Below are positions 1 through 4,670 of a stretch of DNA of 6,199 nt, in pieces. A program made the position numbers and the translations under genes. The DNA is from an uncultured Devosia sp. (GTDB taxonomy: Bacteria > Pseudomonadota > Alphaproteobacteria > Rhizobiales > Devosiaceae), in the NCBI GenBank assembly GCA_946481445.1, contig CAMLOA010000134.1:1-6199 (forward strand), given 5' to 3'. The notes under the pieces are model-generated. The model was not told the DNA's origin and searched no databases. It saw nothing but the letters and a program-made list of their open reading frames with translations. How positions within the stretch are numbered: position 1 is the stretch's first letter; each line of letters begins with the position of its first letter.

Positions 1-98
1 TCGTCCGGATCCGTCCTGTCGATCAGTGCGGCCACGCCGGGCGTCACCGCGACGTCACAGACCATTCACGCTACCGACTTGGACTCGCGCGATGCTGG

Positions 99-117
99 CA
101 TGGCCCTCAGAGCCATG
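99..117. repeat. Inverted repeat upstream of the glycosyltransferase start
   Basis: CATGGC (99-104) and GCCATG (112-117) form perfect 6-bp arms around a 7-nt spacer, ending 10 nt before the chosen ATG at 128. In RNA this could fold over the ribosome entry region. It may equally be chance in GC-rich DNA. The rest of 1-127 shows no recognisable gene; all three + frames are open there, so the end of an upstream gene cannot be placed. Confidence 0.3.
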
Positions 118-127
118 GCGGTGTCGC

Positions 128-1168
128 ATGCCCCATTCTGTTCCCCGACGCATTCTCATCGTCACGGACGCCTGGCGACCGCAGATCAACGGCGTGGTGC
201 GGACACTGGAAAACCTGGGCCGGGAGCTAACGGCCTGGGGTCATTCGGTTCATTTCCTGACGCCCGAGAAATTCTGGACGCTGCCGGTTCCCACCTATCC
301 CGAAATTCGCCTTTCGCTGGCGTCGGGGCGTGCCGTGGCGCGGCAGGTGGAGGCCGTTGGTGCGCACCATATCCACATTGCCACCGAGGGACCGCTCGGC
401 CTGCTGGCGCGGCAGTATTGCCTCGATCACGACCTGGCCTTCACCACCAGCTTCCACACGCGCTTCGCCGAATATGTCGCCATGCGGGTGCCGGTGCCGG
501 CGGAGTGGAGCTATGGCTACCTGCGCTGGTTCCATGCGCCGGCTGCGCGCACGATGGTCCCGACGCCTTCCCTGCGCGATGACCTGATGCGGCGCGGTTT
601 CGGCAACCTCAGCATCTGGAGCCGCGGCGTCGATGGCGAGCGGTTCCGCCCGGGGCCCAAGACCGAATTCGACCACCTGCCCGGGCCGCACCTGCTCTAT
701 GTCGGCCGGGTGGCTGCCGAGAAGAATGTCGAGGCCTTCCTCGCGCTCGACCTGCCCGGCACCAAGATCGTGGTGGGCGACGGGCCGGACGCAGCGCGGC
801 TGGCGCGGCTCTATCCGGCGGTGAAGTTCCTCGGCTATCGGCACGGCGAGGCGCTGGGCGCCGCCTATCGCAGTGCCGATGTGCTGGTCTTTCCCAGCCT
901 TACCGACACGTTCGGGAATGTGGTGACCGAGGCCCTGGCGTCGGGTACGCCCGTGGCCGCCTACCCGGTCACCGGCCCCATCGACGTGCTGGGCGATCCC
1001 CGGGCCGGGGCGATGGACATCGATCTGCGAGCCGCGGTGCTCCGGGCGCTGACGCTGAACCGGGCCCATGCGCGGGCGCTGGGGGAACAGTTCACCTGGA
1101 CGCGGGCGGCCGGGCAGTTCCTGGCCTCGCTCGAACCGGTGCAGGCGCGCTACGCCCGCGCCGGGTAA
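128..1168 (+). CDS. GT4-family glycosyltransferase (GT-B fold, MgtA/SQD2-like)
   Basis: The 346-residue product is a retaining GT-B glycosyltransferase, expected to move a sugar from a nucleotide-sugar donor to a lipid or glycan acceptor at the inner face of the membrane. The N-terminal Rossmann half opens with RRILIVTDAWRPQINGVVRT (residues 7-26), the acceptor-side glycine loop typical of GDP-mannose-dependent mannosyltransferases and sulfolipid synthase relatives; HIATEGPLG is at 83-91. The donor-side half has YVGRVAAEKN (191-200, with the phosphate-binding Arg/Lys pair), VGDGPD (216-221) and TDTFGNVVTEALASGTPVAAYP (259-280). In that last motif the usual E-x7-E is D260-x7-E268. No signal peptide or membrane span is seen. 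I chose the ATG at 128 because homology begins right after it; an in-frame GTG at 26 would add an arginine- and proline-rich leader that looks noncoding, and no strong ribosome site separates the options. Donor and acceptor cannot be told from sequence. Glycolipid or lipopolysaccharide-core decoration is the likely setting. Confidence 0.9.
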   Translation: MPHSVPRRILIVTDAWRPQINGVVRTLENLGRELTAWGHSVHFLTPEKFWTLPVPTYPEIRLSLASGRAVARQVEAVGAHHIHIATEGPLGLLARQYCLDHDLAFTTSFHTRFAEYVAMRVPVPAEWSYGYLRWFHAPAARTMVPTPSLRDDLMRRGFGNLSIWSRGVDGERFRPGPKTEFDHLPGPHLLYVGRVAAEKNVEAFLALDLPGTKIVVGDGPDAARLARLYPAVKFLGYRHGEALGAAYRSADVLVFPSLTDTFGNVVTEALASGTPVAAYPVTGPIDVLGDPRAGAMDIDLRAAVLRALTLNRAHARALGEQFTWTRAAGQFLASLEPVQARYARAG

Positions 1169-1191
1169 CGGCAAACTGCCGCCAAACCCCC

Positions 1192-1207
1192 TTGTCATGT
1201 CTGACAA
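1192..1207. promoter_or_regulatory. Candidate operator: 16-bp palindrome before the first permease
   Basis: TTGTCATGTCTGACAA has perfect 6-bp arms (TTGTCA/TGACAA) and a 4-nt spacer. It lies in the gap between the glycosyltransferase stop and the permease, about 50-70 nt before the ATG at 1260. Its size and symmetry suit a dimeric repressor site. The arms also resemble -35 hexamers (CTGACA at 1201-1206), but I find no good -10 at the right distance. No regulator gene lies nearby, and the second permease lacks a copy of the site. Confidence 0.4.
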
Positions 1208-1226
1208 CTCAGTCCAGTAGATCGTT

Positions 1227-1246
1227 CCGGGCACTGATTTGCCCGG
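1227..1246 (+). promoter_or_regulatory. Leader hairpin covering the ribosome site of the first permease
   Basis: CCGGGCA (1227-1233) and TGCCCGG (1240-1246) are perfect 7-bp arms around the loop CTGATT. Two G-U pairs could lengthen the stem to 1225-1248. The right arm contains the only purine-rich stretch (GGGG, 1245-1248) ahead of the ATG at 1260, so the fold would hide it. There is no clean T-run after the hairpin (GGTTCATTTCTTC follows), which argues against a normal terminator for the glycosyltransferase gene, though weak termination is possible. Confidence 0.45.
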
Positions 1247-1259
1247 GGTTCATTTCTTC

Positions 1260-2441
1260 ATGTCATTGGCACTTTCGCGGCTGGGCAGTCCCGAACTGCG
1301 CGCCTCGATCTATCAGTTCACGGTCTATCTTCCGGGCGCAGTGAGTTCGGTCTTTCTCGGCATCTGGCTCAGCAGGCACGGGCTGCCTTCCGACCAGATA
1401 GGACTCATCAACTCCATTCCGATGCTCTGCCTGCTCGCCGTCAACGTGCTGGTCGGGCGCATTGCCGACCGGGCGCGGGACTGGCGCAGCGTCATCATCA
1501 TCATTTCCATGCTGGGCGCAGCCGTGCCGGTGGGCCTGTTCTTCGTCAACGAGTTCTGGGGCATCCTGCTGGTCTGGTGCCTCTGCACCATGGCGCAGGG
1601 CACCATCCCGCCCATCATCGACGCAGCCACCGTGCGCATGACGCGCCGCAACGGCACCGATTTCGGGCTCGTGCGCGCCTGGGCGACGGTGGGCTACGTG
1701 ATCGGGGCTGGCGGGATTGGCGTACTGATCAGCGTGTGGGGACCGGATGCCTTCGTGCCGCTCTTTGTGGCCATGAGCGGCCTGCGTGCGCTGCTCGGCC
1801 TGCTGCTGCCGCGCTTCCGGGCGCCCGATCACGAACTCACCCTGGCCGCCAGCGCGCCGCGCGAGAAACTGCGCGACAGCCTGCATCTCTGGTTCGTGCT
1901 GCCGCTCGTCGCCTTCGCGCTGCTCAATTCGAGCCACGCGCTGATCGGCGCCTTTGCCGGCCTGCTGTGGTCGCAGAACGGCATTCCGGAATATTACATC
2001 GGGCCGCTGCTGGCCATTGCAGCGACAGCCGAGGCCTTCATCATGTTCGCCTGGCGGCGTTTTGGCGGACGGATCACCGCCCGCAACATGGTGATGGCGG
2101 CCTGCATCGCCTCGCTGCTGCGCTTCACGGTCATGGCCTTCAATCCGCCGGTGGAAGTGCTGTTCGTCGTGCAGATGCTGCATGCGGTCAGTTTCGGCGT
2201 GGGCTATTTCGGGGTCGTGCACTTCATCGCCAACTGGACCAGCGAGGCCAATGCCGCCGAGGCGCAGGGCTTTGCCAACATGCTGCAGCAGGGGTTCTCC
2301 ATGCTGTCGCTGACGGCTTTCGGCTGGCTGGTGCTGCATTTCGGCAGCTATGCCTTCTTCTATTCGAGCGTGGTGGCCCTCATCGGCATGGCCTGCGTGG
2401 CGCTGTCGCTGCGGCTGCGGCCGCCCAAGGATGTCCGTTGA
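1260..2441 (+). CDS. MFS permease, first of a tandem pair (MFS_1-like / 3-phenylpropionate-permease type)
   Basis: This 393-residue integral inner-membrane protein has about 12 hydrophobic helices in two groups of six, the first near residues 17-37, 44-65 and 77-97. A charged loop GRIADRARDWR (66-76) between helices 2 and 3 is the MFS motif-A equivalent. RRNGTDFGLVRAWATVGYVIG (129-149) corresponds to the conserved R-x-W-G-[ST]-[VI]-G-[FY] element of the HcaT/nucleoside-symporter-like group, here with Ala142 instead of the usual Gly. The central cytoplasmic loop is near 186-209. Family knowledge suggests proton-coupled uptake of a small organic solute; the substrate is unknown. I preferred the ATG at 1260 over an in-frame TTG at 1239, which lies at the loop/arm junction of the leader hairpin; the paralogue next door aligns from the SPELR segment just after this ATG. 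The gap from the glycosyltransferase stop is 91 nt, so co-transcription is possible but not clear. Confidence 0.93.
   Translation: MSLALSRLGSPELRASIYQFTVYLPGAVSSVFLGIWLSRHGLPSDQIGLINSIPMLCLLAVNVLVGRIADRARDWRSVIIIISMLGAAVPVGLFFVNEFWGILLVWCLCTMAQGTIPPIIDAATVRMTRRNGTDFGLVRAWATVGYVIGAGGIGVLISVWGPDAFVPLFVAMSGLRALLGLLLPRFRAPDHELTLAASAPREKLRDSLHLWFVLPLVAFALLNSSHALIGAFAGLLWSQNGIPEYYIGPLLAIAATAEAFIMFAWRRFGGRITARNMVMAACIASLLRFTVMAFNPPVEVLFVVQMLHAVSFGVGYFGVVHFIANWTSEANAAEAQGFANMLQQGFSMLSLTAFGWLVLHFGSYAFFYSSVVALIGMACVALSLRLRPPKDVR
1533..1571 (+). repeat. 39-bp perfect direct repeat, copy 1 (inside first permease)
   Basis: These 39 bases are identical to 2813-2851, exactly 1280 bp downstream. They encode the GLFFVNEFWGILL region. 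Shorter perfect matches between the two permease genes are 1642-1666 with 2922-2946 (25 bp), 1477-1496 with 2757-2776 (20 bp) and 2223-2247 with 3515-3539 (25 bp). Third codon positions match too. The tracts reflect the gene duplication and may allow recombination between copies. Confidence 0.95.
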
Positions 2442-2536
2442 CGCCGCCATGAAATCGATATGGACTTGGCGGTATTAGTCCATTGCTGACTTTCGCCACG
2501 CCCCGGCGCGGCGCCCTTCCTTTTGAGTGTCCATTC

Positions 2537-3730
2537 ATGTCTCCGCCCCTGGTTCCGATGCGCGTCTCGCCCGAATTGCGGACGACCGCCTTCTATTTCA
2601 CCTTCTTCATGGGGCCGGGCGCAGCGGTCATGTTCCTGCCCATCTGGCTGAGCGAGAAGGGGATCGCGCCCGAGCAGATCGGCCTGATCAACGCCGTCCC
2701 CATCTTCGTCATCCTGGCCTTCAACCTGATCGTCGGGCGGATCGCCGACCGGGCCAGGGACTGGCGCAGCGTCATCGTCATCGGTGCGCTGATCGGCGGG
2801 GTGGCGCCCGTCGGCCTGTTCTTCGTCAACGAGTTCTGGGGCATCCTGCTGTTCTGGACGCTGGCCAGCCTTCCCGGCGGGGCGGTCGGCCCGGTGCTGG
2901 ACGCTGCCGCCATGCGGCTGGCGCGCCGCAACGGCACCGATTTCGGCGTGATGCGCGCTTGGGGCACCGTCGGCTTCATGCTGTTCAATGGCCTCACCGG
3001 CTACCTGGTGGTCTGGTTCGGCTCGGCCGTATTCGTGCCGCTCTTTGTGGGCCTCACCTTGCTGCGCGCGGCGGTGTCGCTGCAATTGCCCGCGTTCCGC
3101 GCGCCCGCCGAACAGGTCACCGTCGCGGCCGTCGCGCCGGCGAGGGCTGCCGGCCGGCTACGGGATATTGCCAGGCCCTGGTTCATCCTGCCGCTGTTCG
3201 GCTTCACCATGGTGTTCGGCACCCATTTCATTCTCAACGCCTTCGCCTCGCTGCTGTGGAAGGCGCAAGGAATCCCCGAGGATGTCATCGGTCCGCTCAT
3301 CGCCCTGGCGGCCGCCGCCGAGGCGCTGCTCATGTTCGTCTGGACGCGGTTTGGCGGCGGTAGGATCTCGGCCCGCACGCTGATCCTGATTTCCGCACTT
3401 GCCTCAGTGCTGCGCTGGTTCGCCATGGGATTTGCGCCTGGAGTCCCCTGGCTCATCGTCTTGCAGATGACCCATGGCATAACCTTCGCCCTTGGATATC
3501 TCGGCTGCGTGCATTTCATCGCCAACTGGACCAGCGAGGACATTGCCGCCGAGACGCAGAGCCTGTTCGTGGTGGGGCAGCAATTGCTGTCCATCATCGC
3601 GGTGGTGGGTTTCGGCGCCCTCGTGCCGGTGCTGGGAGCGCAGGCCTATTTCGTGGCCAGCGCCTTCGCGCTGGTCGGGGCTCTGTGCATCTGGCTGTCG
3701 ATCCGTATGCAGCCGCCCAAGGGTGGGTAA
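2537..3730 (+). CDS. MFS permease, second of a tandem pair (paralogue of the preceding gene)
   Basis: The 397-residue product is an inner-membrane permease of about 12 helices, with the same plan as its upstream neighbour. It has the motif-A loop GRIADRARDWR (68-78), FFVNEFWGILL (95-105), RRNGTDFGVMRAWGTVGF (130-147, carrying the standard Gly143 where the neighbour has Ala), and HFIANWTSE (326-334) before the last helices. Between EQIGLIN and FRAP, 84 of 145 positions match the first permease by hand count. The differences include three extra residues in the central loop (ARAAGR, near 202-207) and one extra Gly in RFGGGR (271-276). Helices differ most near residues 148-165 and 344-385, which may mean a different substrate. 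I chose the ATG at 2537; a TTG at 2483 would add a poor leader, and ATG 2558 would also keep the core. The 95-nt gap from the first permease holds no clear terminator or strong ribosome site, so the two could share a transcript. Substrate unknown. Confidence 0.93.
   Translation: MSPPLVPMRVSPELRTTAFYFTFFMGPGAAVMFLPIWLSEKGIAPEQIGLINAVPIFVILAFNLIVGRIADRARDWRSVIVIGALIGGVAPVGLFFVNEFWGILLFWTLASLPGGAVGPVLDAAAMRLARRNGTDFGVMRAWGTVGFMLFNGLTGYLVVWFGSAVFVPLFVGLTLLRAAVSLQLPAFRAPAEQVTVAAVAPARAAGRLRDIARPWFILPLFGFTMVFGTHFILNAFASLLWKAQGIPEDVIGPLIALAAAAEALLMFVWTRFGGGRISARTLILISALASVLRWFAMGFAPGVPWLIVLQMTHGITFALGYLGCVHFIANWTSEDIAAETQSLFVVGQQLLSIIAVVGFGALVPVLGAQAYFVASAFALVGALCIWLSIRMQPPKGG
2813..2851 (+). repeat. 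39-bp perfect direct repeat, copy 2 (inside second permease)
   Basis: This is the partner of 1533-1571. A crossover between the two would delete 1280 bp in frame and leave one chimeric permease gene. Confidence 0.95.
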
Positions 3731-3760
3731 ACGGCGGGTGCCTGCTCGGCGCGAAGCGGC

Positions 3761-4510
3761 CTATGCCGCCAGACGCTGTTCGATGACCACGCGGTTGCGG
3801 CCCCGTTCCTTGGCCAGGTAGAGCTGCTGGTCGGCGGCGCGGTAGAGTTCGGCAAAGGGAGCGGGGCGAGGGAAGGTCACGCCGCCAATGCTGGCGGTGA
3901 TGCCGAAGGGTTGCCCGCTCACCACCAGGGGAGCGGCCTCGATGCTGCGGCGGATGCGTTCACCGACCGCCTGCGCCTCGGGTGGCGCCACGCCGGGCAG
4001 GAACACGCCGAACTCCTCGCCGCCGATCCGGGCCACAAGGTCCTTGTCGCGCAACATCGACCGGATGGCGCCGGCAACCAGTTGCAGGGCTTCGTCGCCC
4101 TTGTCGTGGCCGAACCGATCGTTGACCGATTTGAAGAAATCCACGTCGATCACCAGCAGCGTGCCGCTGGCGGACTGGCCCTCGCGCAGTGTGGTCAGGT
4201 AGCCATCGACCATGGCCGTGAAGGCCCGCCGGTTGAGGCATTGGGTGAGGCTGTCGGTGGAAGCCACCGTCATCAGTTCGCGGTGGGCCAGGGCCAGTTG
4301 CCGCATCTTGCTCAGCAGAAGGAAAAGCAGGGGCGGCGCGATGATGGCCGGGATCAGCACATTGTTGAGCGGGTCCGAGCCCCAGCGCCAGGTGCCGGTG
4401 TCGAAGCCATAGCTGTCGATGGCAAGGGAGGCGGCGATGCAGAGCAGGGTGCCGGCAAGCGTCAGCAGATAGACCCGGGCTCGCGATGTGGCAGAGATGT
4501 CGAAGCGCAT
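3761..4510 (-). CDS. Membrane-anchored GGDEF diguanylate cyclase
   Basis: This 249-residue protein should make cyclic di-GMP from two GTP at the inner membrane. Two hydrophobic segments (about 13-31 and 50-66) flank a short loop of some 18 residues (33-49, rich in Trp, Gly and Asp) that probably faces the periplasm. A linker helix (68-82) leads into a complete GGDEF domain at about 82-245. It begins with STDSLTQCLNRRAF (84-97). Then come metal-binding D122 in IDVDFFK, the guanine-contact segment NDRFGHDKGDEAL (130-142, with N130 and D139), and the active-site GGEEF (163-167). RDKD (154-157) lies exactly five residues before GGEEF and fits the inhibitory I-site RxxD, so product inhibition is likely. 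No EAL, PAS or other sensor domain is present. The start is well supported: GGGGGA at 4515-4520 sits 4 nt before the ATG. The gene converges on the second permease with a 30-nt gap, and lies beyond the terminator of the gene upstream of it. Confidence 0.95.
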   Translation of the reverse strand: MRFDISATSRARVYLLTLAGTLLCIAASLAIDSYGFDTGTWRWGSDPLNNVLIPAIIAPPLLFLLLSKMRQLALAHRELMTVASTDSLTQCLNRRAFTAMVDGYLTTLREGQSASGTLLVIDVDFFKSVNDRFGHDKGDEALQLVAGAIRSMLRDKDLVARIGGEEFGVFLPGVAPPEAQAVGERIRRSIEAAPLVVSGQPFGITASIGGVTFPRPAPFAELYRAADQQLYLAKERGRNRVVIEQRLAA

Positions 4511-4514
4511 CGTA

Positions 4515-4520
4515 TCCCCC
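4515..4520 (-). promoter_or_regulatory. Ribosome binding site of the diguanylate cyclase
   Basis: On the - strand this reads GGGGGA, followed by TACG and then ATG. It is the clearest Shine-Dalgarno-like site in the window and fixes the cyclase start. The surrounding 4511-4617 should hold the cyclase promoter, but I see no convincing -35/-10 pair. Confidence 0.6.
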
Positions 4521-4617
4521 GGCAGAACCGGATGCGGGTGTGACCCCGATAGCAGGCTGGTTTGACGCTGGACGCACTATGCCGGCGAGCCGCTAGGAAA
4601 CGATTAACGCGGCCATG

Positions 4618-4646
4618 AAAAAGGCCCCGGATCTGCCGGGGCCTTT
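4618..4646 (-). terminator. Intrinsic terminator of the coiled-coil protein gene
   Basis: A perfect stem (AAGGCCCCGG at 4621-4630 with CCGGGGCCTT at 4636-4645, plus one more A-T pair) encloses a 5-nt loop. Read leftward on the - strand it is followed by a run of five T (4622-4618). It starts about 25 nt past the stop codon at 4671-4673. In the + direction the tail is TTTGGGTTTT, so weak two-way action is possible, but no + gene ends here. Confidence 0.9.
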
Positions 4647-4670
4647 GGGTTTTCGTCGCCTCTGGCGCGG

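Noticed and set aside
1169..1181. CGGCA-AAC-TGCCG hairpin directly after the glycosyltransferase stop
   Set aside because: The 5-bp stem is followed by CCAAACCCCC and no T-run, so terminator activity is not supported.
227..1234. 335-codon open frame on the - strand opposite the glycosyltransferase
   Set aside because: Composition is Arg/Gly/His-rich and featureless, while the + strand frame carries all GT-B motifs.
1263..2450. 395-codon open frame on the - strand opposite the first permease
   Set aside because: Its product is rich in His, Arg, Gln and Glu with no domain, and lies exactly antisense to a well-supported membrane protein. GC-rich codon bias creates such frames.
3756..3769. GCGGC-CTAT-GCCGC hairpin at the convergent end of the second permease and the cyclase
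   Set aside because: Only a 5-bp stem, overlapping the cyclase stop codon, with no T-run on either side. Not supportable as a terminator.
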